A stretch of 64,000 nucleotides of DNA from Sipunculus nudus. Lineage: Eukaryota; Annelida; Sipuncula; Golfingiida; Sipunculidae. A program made the position numbers and the translations under genes. Each line of letters starts with the position of its first letter. Position 1 is the stretch's first letter. This document shows, piece by piece, positions 34,968 to 47,400 of this stretch. The DNA lies in NCBI GenBank assembly GCA_026874595.1, contig CM049307.1, positions 10,191,579 through 10,255,578 of the forward strand. The letters are read 5' to 3'. Below the pieces are notes generated by a model, which worked only from the letters and a program-made list of their open reading frames with translations, made no database searches and was not told the origin of the DNA.

Positions 34968-37900
34968 CAAGGGACCTATGGGTCACTATGCTCAGCTGAC
35001 GTTAACCTTGAAGGTAAAAATCTAAAATAATATCAAACGGAGATAAAGTGTAAGAGGAAGAGGTAATAAAGGCCATGGTTGGTTTATATGATTGGTTTGT
35101 ATTGATGAGCAAGAAATTGTTGCAAAAAATATTTTGTGACCTGACCATGTGTTTCCTAATGTTGAAACTAAAGCATGTGAGCAGTTTGTGAACAAATGAT
35201 CTGTACTATTACCATGATCATTAGTTGGTTTTTCGATTAACTGTTGACATTTCAGTAGTTTACACATTTGTTCAATTGAATCTATTTTTTTGTATAATAT
35301 ATATTATTAAATATGTATTTTTTTAATGAAATGTATACAGTTGAAATATAGCTAATTAACAACATAAAACAGGGCAAACAAAGCCTGATCTCAAATTCTG
35401 CTGAGGCAGGAAAATAATGAACAAATGTTTGTATTAAATCCTCATTTTTTTATCACATCAATTATTTTCTAATTTAAGTTTATATTTCTATACATTTCCA
35501 ATTTAACATATATCTCTGAATATAAAAGTTGATTCATAATTCTCAATTGCATCATCATAAATCTCAATCTTGTCAGATAACACCACATCATGCATACAAA
35601 TGTTTATTTTTTACCACAAAAATATATCTTTTAAATCTGCAAAACAATAAATATCTAAAAATAATACTTGATTTAGATTTCACAATTTTTAATTGTGTCT
35701 TTATTTATCCATAATGTGCTTCATATTTTATAATAATTTAAGCATACTGATGGGTTCAATTATATTTGTTAAAATCATTTAAAAGAAAATTGATTTCTTT
35801 AAAAATGCTACATTACACAACATTGCATCTTCTGGATTACACCTTGAATTATTTTTTCAAGGAAAGTTTTTGCATATCGGAGTGGAAACAGCATTACATT
35901 TAAGGAGATACAGTGAAAAACAATAACAATTACTGCATAACATTTGGTGGGTTGGGTTTGCGGGGGGGGGGGGGGGGGGGGGGGGCGTGATTGGGGTGGT
36001 GATATAAGAATAACTGTACACCTGTCACAGCAGGGGATCTCCCCCAATGACTGTAACAAATCAGAAACCCTGGCATAGCTGACTGCCAGTGACCTGGAGT
36101 GGGACCCTGCATCTGTAATCAAAGCAAGTGACTACAGAAAAAAAAATCAATAACTAGCTTAATTTTCAAGGTTTTATTTTCAAATTTCAGATTTAGACAA
36201 AATAAAATATTTTTGTTTACATGCTGTGAAAATTAAATCAATGGTGCTTTCAGGAAAAAAACGTGCCATGGTCAAAGTTGGGCAAAATTTAAGGTACTGA
36301 TTTTTTTTTATGCTAATAACTTAAAAAATTTACAAAATTCAGATCTAATTTTGGGTAAACAATTGAATCTTAATTAAACATAGTTATATACTTGAGAAAA
36401 TAGACTCTAGTTTCAAAATGTTTCATGTTAAGTGAGTTATTATTTTTCATGATTTTTTACAAAGTCCATTATGTTTTGGCCCATAACTTAAAGAATTTAT
36501 ACTTTACAGACTTAATTTCTGGCATGTACATAGGAACTGTATAGAGGAATATTTATGGTAAAGATGAGGAAAAACAGATGAGTGGTTTTGATATTAGGCA
36601 GTCCTGAAGTGTGAAAATAGGATTTTAATAAACAAGGGACCTATGGGTCACGGCGCTCAGCTGATATATATGATAAAAAAATATGATTTAGAAATGAGGC
36701 ACATGCTGGTTTTATATGGTAATAAAAATAAGCTGTATTATGAGTTGTTGTGGTTTAGCTTATGTATGATTTTGATAGTACCTTTGGAGACAGGAAAGAG
36801 GATTAATTTCATTTATTTCATTAACAAATGGAGTGGGATTGTCACACAGATTTTGACTTGGCCATATAACTTATAAGCAGAACATATAATATAAGAGTTT
36901 AACTATTTATTAAAAAAATTACAAATATTGTCCTAAATAATTTTTATTAAAAATAATAAGAGAATAGTATGATTTTTTCAAATAAAATATAACTGAAATG
37001 ATTATTAAAATAATATTAAAGAATATATTCATGAATGCATTCATTAATACATTTGGAAAATATTTGCACTGGTATTCATATACTTTCATTTATACCTGAA
37101 TTCCCATTCTTATGAAAGAAATTTCATAATGGAGTACATATTCATATTCGTGTTTAAATACAATTGCAAAGTATTCACACCATGTCTGGTATTTATTCAG
37201 TTTTCACCAAACAATGATGTTGAGAATCCAGAATATACAAAATTCACACATTTAAATAATGATCATAAGTACCTGGTTTTACGGCTTTTATTTATATAAA
37301 AAAAAAAAATGTAATATATTCATTTTGGACTAATTTCACATCAATGTACACACTAGACACAGTAGGAATCTAGATTAATATTATCAACTGCATCTTTGTC
37401 TATAATTTATTTCCTTCATATGATCCCTAATGATAAGTAATGAATAATATGATTTACTTTTTTAACATTAAAATTGAACTGAAAAATACCATAGGTGACT
37501 GCATGGTGATATTTGGAATACGTGACATTCTATCCATCGATACAAGATTCTTATATCATCGGTAACTGCAAGTTAATTTCCTGTTATTATCAACTAACAA
37601 ATTCCTTTTCTATTTTTCTTTAATTTGTTATTAAAAACCAATAAAAATTTATTAATTTTTTGTTTATTGTTATGTTGTTGGTTAAAACTACTAGATGAGT
37701 TGGGTTGGACACCTGGATCAACTGTGGCTGGCCATTATATAGTAAGCTGCCTGGACACCTCAGTTTATGCCTCGCTTCAAGCATGCATAATTTGCTGAAA
37801 GTTCAACAAGGTCAACATACAGGTGACTCAAGAGGTGCTACAGAGAGCCAAGGTCTGACATGGTCTCATAAAAACATTAATAAAAGCTACAATATTTGGC

Positions 37901-39512
37901 CAATTTCTTTCAGCTTTTCAAACTAAAAAGCTGAAATCTTTATGTGTGCATGATATGAAAATTATATCAACAGTACTCACAGGAAACAAACATGCCATGG
38001 TCAAAGTTGGGTAAAATTTAAGGTACTAATTTTATATTTATACTAATAACTTATAAAATTTGAAAAATTCAGAACTAATTTTTGGTATTCAATTGAATCT
38101 TGATTAAATAATGTTACATCCCTGACAAAAAATCTCTAGCTTCAGCAATCCTCTTGTTAAGGGAGTAAATATATTTCTAAATTTTTTACAAAGTGCATTA
38201 TGTTTGGGCCCATAACCTAAAACAATTAAGCAATACTGACATCATTCCTGGCATGTGCATAGAGAATATATAGAAAAATATGTATATTATACATGATTAA
38301 AGTCAGATCAGTGGTTTTGATATTAGGCAGTCTTGAAGTGTAACAATGGGTTTTTAATGGAAAAATGAAGTTTTTCATTAATATCTCGAAGGTATTAAGT
38401 CCTAGTGACCAAATTCTTGGCATGGTAGGGGATTTTTGAGACATCTAATTGTATGCCAAATTTTAGGAACTAAGAGCTGAAGCTGGGGAGCTGAGCACTT
38501 GCAAACTGCATGACACTAGCTTCATGTAAATAATATGTTACATGGTGCTTGAAAACTTGAATAAAATCTACAGTTTTTGATCAACTGGTTTCAAATTTTT
38601 GGTGTTTACAGACAAAATGCTAAAAAAAAACATGCTGTGAAAATTAAATCCACAGTACTTACAGGAAAAAAAACGTGCCATGGTCAAAGTTGGGCAAAAT
38701 TTAAGGTACCAATTTTTTATTTTTGTTAATATTTTAAAAAATTTAAAAGATTTTGATCTAATTTTGGGTATACTATTTAATTTTGATTAATTAAAGTTAT
38801 ATTACTGGAAAAAAAGTTTATAGCTTTAACATATTTTGTGTTAAGTGATCAAATATCTTTCCTGATTTTTTACACAATGCATTATGTTTGGGCCCATAAC
38901 TTTTTAAATTTATAAAATACAAACAAAATTTCTGGCATGTACATCGGAACTATATAGAGGAATAATTATGGTAAATATGAGGAAAAACAGATGAGTGGTT
39001 TTGATATTAGGCAGTCCTGAAGTGTAAAAATAGGTTTTTAATAAAAAATTGAGGTTTTTCCTTAATTTCTCAAAGGAACGAAGTCACAAAGACCCAGTTT
39101 TTGGCTTGGTAGGAGATCTTGGGGACATCTAACATTATGCAAAATTTTGGATTCCTAGGTCTTACGGTTTCAAAACGTGCCACATCTACGGACGGACGGA
39201 CGGACGGACGGACGGACAGACAGACGGACGACGGACAATGGACCACGACTATAGCTCAGATGACTTATAGTCAGCTGAGCTAAAAATTGAGGTTTTTCCT
39301 TAATTTCTCAAAGGAACAAAGTCGCAAAGACCCAGTTTTCGGCTTGGTAGGAGATCTTGGGGACATCTAAACATTATGCTGAATTTTGGATTCCTAGGTC
39401 TTACGGTTTCAAAATGTGCCACATCTACGGACGGACGGACGGACCGACAGACAGATGGACGACGGACAGTGGACCACAAATATAGCTCAGATGACTTATA
39501 GTCAGCTGAGCT
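34968..39512 (-). mobile_element. HINE-like element, family A, middle shell
   Basis: Left end CAAGGGACCTATGGGTCACT; right end GACTTATAGTCAGCTGAGCT. Its part at 34,968-36,240 is the inverted counterpart of 22,340-27,157. It is itself split by the innermost element: GATTTTAATA at 36,632 continues as AAAATTGAGGTTTTTCC at 39,282, matching intact relatives at 39,050 and 59,825. A 26-base G run begins near 35,961 and GGAC repeats precede the right end. Confidence 0.78.
36633..39281 (-). mobile_element. HINE-like element, family A, innermost
   Basis: Left end CAAGGGACCTATGGGTCACG with GCGCTCAGCTGA; right end GACTTATAGTCAGCTGAGCT preceded by six GGAC units at about 39,187-39,215. Its first 1.3 kb closely matches the element at 42,171-45,057 in direct orientation, marking it as the same recent subfamily. 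Confidence 0.8.
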
Positions 39513-40814
39513 AAAAACGTGCCATGGCCAAAGTTGGGCAAAATTTAAGGTACATTTTTTTATTTTTGCTGATATTTTAAAAAATTTTAAAGATTTTGAT
39601 CTAATTTTGGGTATACAATTTAATTTTGATTAATTAAAGTTATATTTCTAGAAAAAACTCCTTAGCTTTAACATGTTTTGTGTTAAGCAATCAAATATCT
39701 TTCCTGATTTTTTTCAAATTGCATTATGTTTAAGCCTATAACTTTTTAAAATTATACAATACAGACCTAATTTCTGGCATGTACATAGGAACTATATAGA
39801 GGAATATTTATGGCAAATATGAGGAAAAACAGATAAGTAGTTTTGATATTAGGCGGTCCTGAAATGTGAAGATAGGTTTTTAATAAAAAATTTTGGTTTT
39901 TCCTTAGTTTCTCAAAGGAACGAAGTAGCAAAGACCCAGTTTTCGACTTGGTAGGTGATCTTGGGGACATCTTACATAATGCTGAATTTTGGATTCCTAG
40001 GTCTTAAGGTTTCAAAACGTGCCACATCTACGGACGGACAGACGGATGGACGATGAACAATGGACCACGACTATAGCTCAGATGACTTATAGTCAGCTGA
40101 GCTAAAAACTGGATAAAAATTCATTAAATATCAGAAATGGTAGGTGGCACCACCAAATTTGTGCAACAGGTACAGAAAATCAGTCCCAATGATCATAATA
40201 AGTCTTGTGAAAATCCACCAAATGGTTCCCGAGATATGCTTCTAAGTGTTTTTCTATAATCAGCTCTAAAACGTTAAAAAATAGGTCAAGGTCACCCGTC
40301 TTCGATCTAGACCGAGATTTTGTCAATATACAACTTCACCGAAGAAATAAAATTCCTACGATGAATTCTTTTAGAGATATCCTGCTCACAAGGTAGAAGT
40401 TCACAGACGGATGGACGGAGGGACAGCTTGGGTGAAAACAATACCCTTCAGCCTGAGGGCTAACAAGAAAAGAATAATAGGTGGTGCCACCAGTGTCTGG
40501 TACAAGTCAACACTATCCAAGATCTTTGGTCAATTGATTTTTGGATCAATCCATGAGGGATTTCTTGAGATATTTCAGAATTAGAGAGATTTCCCGAAAA
40601 TTTGGACCTATTCAAGGTCAATTTCACTCTCCTATTAAAGGTCATGACCTCATTTTAAATAGGCTTCCTCCTCTTACCTATATTTATGCACATGTCAAGT
40701 TTGGTATAGATCCTAAAACATTTTTTGAGTTTTCGTGTCCAAAAGAAATCTCTGCAGTGGCAGTGACGCTATAGTGCTTAAAATATAGTATCCCGACTTT
40801 GTCTAGGGATACAA

Positions 40815-41040
40815 TTAAATGTCATGCACTTTTGATCCCTCTGACCTTGACCTTTCACAAAATGTCATCAAGTATGATTCTGAGATCAAAGCAAAATTCC
40901 TTCAATTTATAGGAGTGATATTTGTTGCAATATAATTATACTGAATATTTATTATAAGTACTTGGCTGTATCCACTTGTTTATATAAGACCACATGTATA
41001 TCCTATACTTTGACATTCACAAACTTAAGGACAAAAACAG
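40815..41040. other. Short spacer between repeat nest and gene 3' end
   Basis: No gene or repeat end was recognised. The nucleolin-like transcript probably ends just to the right. Confidence 0.5.
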
Positions 41041-41058
41041 CCAACTTTTCTTTTCACA

Positions 41059-41064
41059 TTTATT
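41059..41064 (-). terminator. Poly(A) signal of the nucleolin-like gene
   Basis: AATAAA on the minus strand, 307 bp after the stop codon, in text that matches none of the repeat families. Cleavage would be expected near 41,035-41,045, giving a 3' UTR of about 330 bases. Confidence 0.6.
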
Positions 41065-41370
41065 CAAGTCTTCATATTGAGGCCCAACAGTAGTGGAAAC
41101 TATTTCAAAGTTTCCAATAAATGCAGCCACAGTAAAAACATGACAGATGTTGATAAAATCCTGCAATTCAATCATTTAACAACTTCTCCCCGTAATGCAG
41201 GACTGACTTCAGCCTGGATTTGTTTCACATCTTCATCAAAGTGGATATATACTGTCAGTCAATGCAGATTCCCAAGATGTAGAGTGGTCCCTAATGAAAT
41301 AATGTATGACCCCGTGATTCATATGCTATGAAATGAGAACTAGATGAATTAAAAGTCATGGATGAGAAGG

Positions 41371-41457
41371 CTATTCATCACTCTCATCATCATCATCATC
41401 ATCATCGTCTTCATCATCGTCTTCATCATCATCCTCTTCATCATCATCATCATCATC
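41371..41457 (-). CDS. Nucleolin-like terminal exon: Asp/Glu tail and stop
   Basis: 28 residues, all Asp or Glu except one Ser, ending ESDE then TAG. Largely GAT repeats, so its length may vary between alleles. An intron retained or an alternative 3' exon could give another C-terminus, but none was seen. Confidence 0.85.
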   Translation of the reverse strand, partial: DDDDDDEEDDDEDDDEDDDDDDDDESDE

Positions 41458-44400
41458 CTGGAAATGGAAGTATGCATCAGTTACATATTGGTCTCCTCAA
41501 ACCTGATCCATCATAAAACTCCATATTAAACCCACACTATGTTTTTGTACACAAATTACTGGGAGGCTATTATTGTACATATGTAGATGTTGAGAAAAAG
41601 GACCTTTCACCTGACTGTTAAAATAAAACACATTGCATGTAGTCTGGTAAAATAATCCCAACAGTATGTGGACCTAACCCTGGGAGTTCCAGCTCAAACA
41701 CATACTGAAACCACCTATCCACTAAGGTTTGGCCATCCACTTCTCTCAGATTAGTTTGTTGGGCATGGATCTAGATCCTACACATTTTCTCCAACATCAG
41801 AAATGTGGAGCATCAATAGGATTTTTGTTCTGTGCAAGTTTCAAAATGTTATTGTTAAATCTTCTTTTTACAACTGAAGAAGTTGCAATTGATATTTCAT
41901 ACAAATGAGCTAAGAGTGATACAAATTTAATATATTAATCACAGTAAAATGAGTATATCCACTGATTTTACAAAGGACCAATGGGTCACTGTGCTCAGCT
42001 GAAGTTTGAACGTTTGCAAAGGCAAAATAGGCAAAATATTCTATTGTAATTTTTTTTATTTATATAACCATATGAGAAGCTAGGAGGAAAGGGGCCCTCC
42101 CACTTGGTTATAGTAAAGATCTAAATACATGATTGCAAAACTCATACTCTGACAAGACTGTCATGAAGAACAAGGGACCCATGGGTCACGGCGCTCAGCT
42201 GTTATATGTGAGAAAAAAATATGATTTGGAAATGAGGCACATGCTGGTTTTGTGTGGTAAAAATATATAAGCTGTATTATGAGTTGTTGGTGTTGAGCTT
42301 ATGTATGATTTTGATGGTATTTTTGGAGACAGGGAAGAGGACTGATTTCATTTATTTTATTAACAAATGGAGTGCTATAGTCACACAGATTAATGTCAGA
42401 TTTTGACTTGACCATATAACTTATAAGCAGAACATATAATATAAGAGTTTAACTATTTATTAAAATTTATTTATAAATAGTGTACGAAATATAATTTTTA
42501 TTAAAAATAATAAGAGAATCATGTTTTTTTAAAATAAAATATAACTGAATGATTATTAAAATAATATTATAGAATATATTCATGGATGCATTCGTGAATA
42601 CATTTTGAAAGTATTTGCACTTGTATTCATATACTTTCATTTTTACCTGAATTCCCATTCTTATGCAAGAAATTTTATAATGGAGTACATATTCATATTC
42701 GTTTTCATCTACATTTCCAAAGTATTCGCACCATGTCTGGTATTTATTCAGTTTTAACCAAACAATGATGTTGAGAATCCAGAATATACAAAATTCACAA
42801 ATTTGAACTAGATATTTCTTGGCACCGCAGGTGCCATGGTATCCCCAGACAATTACCCCCCCCCCCCAGGAACCCATCTTGAATTCAGATGCAGAGACTG
42901 ACACTTCGCGAGCCACCATGGTTTCTTATAAGTATGGGCATATTTTAAGGTAAAGGTCACTCTCATAGGAGAGATCATGATCCAAACTGAAATATATCTC
43001 ATACCGTGTCCCATATCTATATACATGATATGAAGAAATCTGTCCATTAGTTTTAAACTTGTCATGCTCTCAGAGCTGTGAAGTGGCAATGGTGGGGTAT
43101 TACAAGGTGCGAAAGCAAGAAAAGACACAAGGTGGCGCCACCTGTATTCTGCAGAAGAGAAAAAAATTCCAAGATTTAAAAAAAAATATAAATAAAAATT
43201 AAAAATTTTTTTTCAACTTAAAAATATATATATGCATGTTATGAAAGAAATTTCTGTCCTTTAGTTTTCAATTTATCATGCTATCAGTGCTGTCAAGTGG
43301 CAATGGTGGGGTATTAACAGGTGCAAAAGCAAGAAAATAACACAAGGTGGCACCACCTGTATTCTGCAAAAGAGTAAAATAATCCAAGATTTAAAAAAAA
43401 AAAATTTAATTAAAATTAAAAAAAAATTTGTTTTAACTTAAATATATATATATGCATGATATGAAAGCAATCTGTCCTTTAGTTTTCAATTGATCATGCT
43501 AACAGTGCTGTCAAGTGGCCATGGTGGGGTATTAGCAGGCGCAAAAGCAAGAAAACCACCCAAGGTGGCACCACCTGTATTATCATAATCGCTGCTGTGA
43601 CCTTGGAAAATGTTTTAAGGTCATCCATGTTCGAACTCGAGCTAGCTGTTGATAAGATGCATCAAACCTGTGGGTTTGGTGACTGTACCTCGGATTCTTA
43701 CAAAGTGACTGCGTTAACATCATTTTATCAAGAAAATGACAAAAGGTGGCACCACCTGTCTTCTGCAAAGGACAAAGCTATCCGAGATCTTTGGACAATT
43801 TGATTTTTGGACCATTCTATGTATCCCTTACTGAGATATTAAAGATTTTGTGTGATTTCACAAAATATGGGAATATTCAAGGCCAAGGCCACTGTCATAG
43901 GAAAGGTCATGACCCCAATTTAAATAACATCATCCCATAACCCTTATCTGTATATGCATTATATAAAAGAAATCTGTCCATTAGTTTTTGACTTATAATG
44001 CTCACAGTACTGTCAAGTATTAAAAGGCACGAAAACAAGAATAATAGGTGGCGCCACCAGTTTCTGGATTATGACAACCCTATCCATGATCTTCGATCAA
44101 CTTGATTTTGGGATCAATCCATGCAAGATTTCTTGAGATATTTATGAATTTGGGTGATTTTAACAAAATTTGGACCTATATAAGGTCAAGGACACTCTCC
44201 TACTATAGGTCATGACCTCATTTTAAATAGGCTTCGTCCTCTCACCCATATCTATACATATACCAAGTTTGGTAAAGATCAGTGAAATATTTTTTGAGTT
44301 ATCGCGCCAACAAGATTTATTTGTGGCGGCGGTGGCGGGACCGGTATGAAAACATAGTATCCCCCGACTTTGTCTGGTGATACAATAATGATCATAAGTT

Positions 44401-47400
44401 TTCTAGTTTTATGACTTTTATTTATATATATATATATAAAAAAATGTAACATATTCATTTTGGACTACTTTCACATCAATCTACAGACTAGACACAGTAG
44501 GAATCTAGATTAATATTATCAACTGCATCTTTGTCTATAATTAATTTCCTTCATATGATCCACAATGATTAGTAAAGAATAATATGATTTATTTTTTTTT
44601 ATCATTAAATTGAACTGAAAAATACCATAGGTGACTGCATGGTGTTATTTGGAATACATGACATTCTATCCATCCATACAAGATTCTTACATCATCAGCA
44701 ACTGCAAGTTAATTTCCTGTTACTCATCAACTAACAAATTCCTTTTCTATTTTCTAATTTGTTATTAAAACCAATAAAATTTATTAATTTATTGTTATTT
44801 TGTTGGATAAAACAACTACTAGATGAGTTGTATTGGACACCTGGATCAACTATGGCTGGCCATAAGCGGCCTGGCTGCCCCAGTGTATGTCTCACCTCAA
44901 GCATACATAATTTGCTGAGAGGTCAACAAGGTCAACATACAGGTGAGGGGGTGGTGAGAGCCTGGGTCTGACATGGTCTCATAAAAACATTAATAAAAGC
45001 TACAATTTTTTGCCAATTTCCTTCAGCTTTCTAAACTGACTTAATGTCAGCTGAGCTAAAAACAGTAAAAGTTTTGAGATACTGTGATGCATATAAAAAA
45101 TTTAAAGATTGACAGGCACGTGGACAGAATGGGCTGATACCTTTATTTCACTTTCAAGGGAATATTGCATTGAAGTTAATATTAAAGCCTATTTTTTTAG
45201 CATATCCACTTTTTCCAAAAATAAATTTTTCAGATTCATTTTTTATTTTTTACAAATAACAAAATCTGAAAATATAAATTTAAAATATCAGAGTTCTTAG
45301 TTGCAATCATTATTTATCTAGGGTGTACATGGCTCATATTGGGTCATATTAAGCATAAATATATACTTTATTATTTTAAAATCACAAATGTTTAAACTGA
45401 ATTTAAAAGAAAATAATGCCACAACATGGCATCTTCAAGATTAGCATAAATAAAATACCTTAAATTTGGTCAAACTTTGGCAATGGCACGTTTTTTTTTC
45501 TGTAAGCACTGTTGGTTTAATTTTCACAGCATATATATGCATAAGGATTTAATTTTTAAATTCTGAAATTCAAAGGAATTGATTGAAAAAAGTAGCTTTT
45601 AATCAAGTTTTCATACACCATGTCAAGTGTTGCTTACATAAAGCCCACCTTTTAGTACAGCCTTCACTTGTGTAATGTAACACCCACTCCAGGGAGCTTG
45701 CTGTGGCTCAGCTTGGCCACTACTAGCAGGCTTCCCCTCTGCCCTGCAGGCTTCCCCTCTCCCCCCCCCCCCCCCCCCGATGGTTCATAAACTAGCAAAA
45801 TTCAGATCTAATTTTGGGTAAACAACTGAACCTTGTTAAAATAAAGTTATATCCCTGAAAAGGTCTCCAGCTTCAGCAATTTTTATGTTAGGCGAGTAAA
45901 TATATTTCCTGATTTTTAAAAAATTGCATATGTTTGGGCCAATAAACAGTATGCAAAACTGACCTAATTTTTTTGTATGTTAATAGAAAATGTACAGAGG
46001 AATATGCATACTAAATATGATCAAAAACAGATCAGTGGTCTTGATAAAGGCAGCCTCGAAGAGTAACAATGGGTTTTTTAAGGAAAACTGAGTTTTTTCC
46101 TCAATATCTCTATGGAACAGAGGCATAGTGACCCAATTTTTGGTATGGTAGGAGATTTTGGGGACATCTAACTGTATGCAAAATTTTGGATTCATAGGCC
46201 CATGGTTTTAAAATGTGCCCTGTTAACGGATGGACGGACGACAGACAAAGGACCTTGACTATATCTCAGATGACTTATAGTCAAATGAACTAAAAATGAT
46301 TAGAAAATGAAAATAAAATTCCATACTTACATCATCATCATCATCAATATCATCTTCCTCATCGTCATCATCCTCATCTTCATCATCATCATCTTCTTCA
46401 CTGTCATCTTCTTCTTCTTCTACCTTTTGTATTAACTTAGCCTTTTTTACTGGAGATGCAGTGTCTAAAAAATGAAATAAAATAATAATCTCCCTGTGTT
46501 TTATCAGGAAAAGTGACAACTTTACCAATGTCCAATGCTTAAATAAATGTAATAGAAACAAATGCCACCTGACAGCCTCATTGAATGGTTTTTTTTTACA
46601 TTCCTGTCTCCATAAATTATACTTAGAAATAGTTAGCAATTTTCACAGTGCCCATAAAAAACTTGAAAACTTTGGAAGAATATTTCAGACATAAGAGCAT
46701 GTTAACCTGTTCAATCCAGGAAATGAATAAATGAGGAGAGTTCAATATAATATGATTTTATATATAGTTACCTCATTCATGTTAAGAATAAAGTTAACGA
46801 GTACCACAGAGTTATTTAAAGCATTTTATTAAATACCTTTAGATTTCTTCTTGTCTGTTCGTGGTTTCTTTTGTCCTGGTTTGTGAGCACTTTTCTTGGC
46901 AAATAAAACAACTATTCGCTTGCCCTTGACTTGTTTGTTTGTCATTTGATCATGTACTGCCTTAGCTTCCTCAGGTGTGGAGAAAAAGACAAATCCATAC
47001 CTGAAACAACATGACATAATTAGTTTCATGGAGTCAATGATATGTGAATTTTTTTATGTGAATTCAGTTTCTTTCAAAACAGCATGTCACTTATTTGTTA
47101 CACAAGAGATCGTGCTGATATTCGCAAGAAAAACACTGAGGTGAGTATATAATATGTCACCAAGGTCATTATTAAACCATTCTCAAACATTCTACTATCT
47201 GTCACTTTTTGAGACAAAGGTACAGAATGTTCAAGTTTGTTTGAAATACAAGGAAACAATTTCTGGAAGGAACACCACAGAACTTACAAAAACCTGCAAG
47301 GAATACCAGAGAACTTACAAAAACCAGCCAACAAGTTTCAAGATAATAAGGTCTTAATGCACATCAGCAATACATTTCATAATCACAGAAAAAATTGCAA

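Larger units (their letters stand above)
34034..40103 (-). mobile_element. HINE-like element, family A, outer shell of a triple nest
   Basis: Left end CAAGGGACCCATGGTTCA; right end GACTTATAGTCAGCTGAGCT. It is inserted in family C module text: the flanks CTAAAGTTGAA and AAACTGGATAAAAATTC rejoin to match AAGTTGAAAAATTGGATAAA at about 33,724. A second family A element (34,968-39,512) is inserted in it at CACAGGAAAA|AACGTGCC. Confidence 0.78.
28990..40814 (-). mobile_element. HINE/Helitron-like element, family C, host of nested insertions
   Basis: On the minus strand it starts TTGTATCCCTAGAC (at 40,814) and ends with GTCTGGGGATAC, then the hairpin TGGCACC-ACA-GGTGCCA and AGAAATATTTAG (at 28,990). 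This is a 12-bp subterminal inverted repeat, a 3' hairpin and a short CTAG-like end, as in Helitron/Helentron elements. The interior carries GGTGGCACC modules. Family A elements at 29,710-33,146 and 34,034-40,103 are inserted in it. Removing them leaves about 2.3 kb, comparable to the 1.58-kb copy at 42,808-44,385. Confidence 0.72.
41971..46291 (-). mobile_element. HINE-like element, family A, in the last intron (outer)
   Basis: Left end CAAAGGACCAATGGGTCACT with GCTCAGCTGA; right end GATGACTTATAGTCAAATGA and ACT. It is split by the element at 42,171-45,057: the flanks GTCATGAAGAA and CAGTAAAAGTTTTG meet in an uninterrupted relative at 53,808-53,835. It makes up most of the intron before the terminal exon. 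Confidence 0.77.

Noticed and set aside
39050-39512. Apparent tandem duplication of a 230-bp element end
   Set aside because: The joined flanks at 36,632/39,282 match intact relatives, so the second 'copy' is the resumed end of the host element. Nesting explains it better than duplication.
42467-42919. 150-residue minus-strand ORF
   Set aside because: Crosses the left boundary of the family C insertion at 42,808, so it mixes two unrelated repeats.
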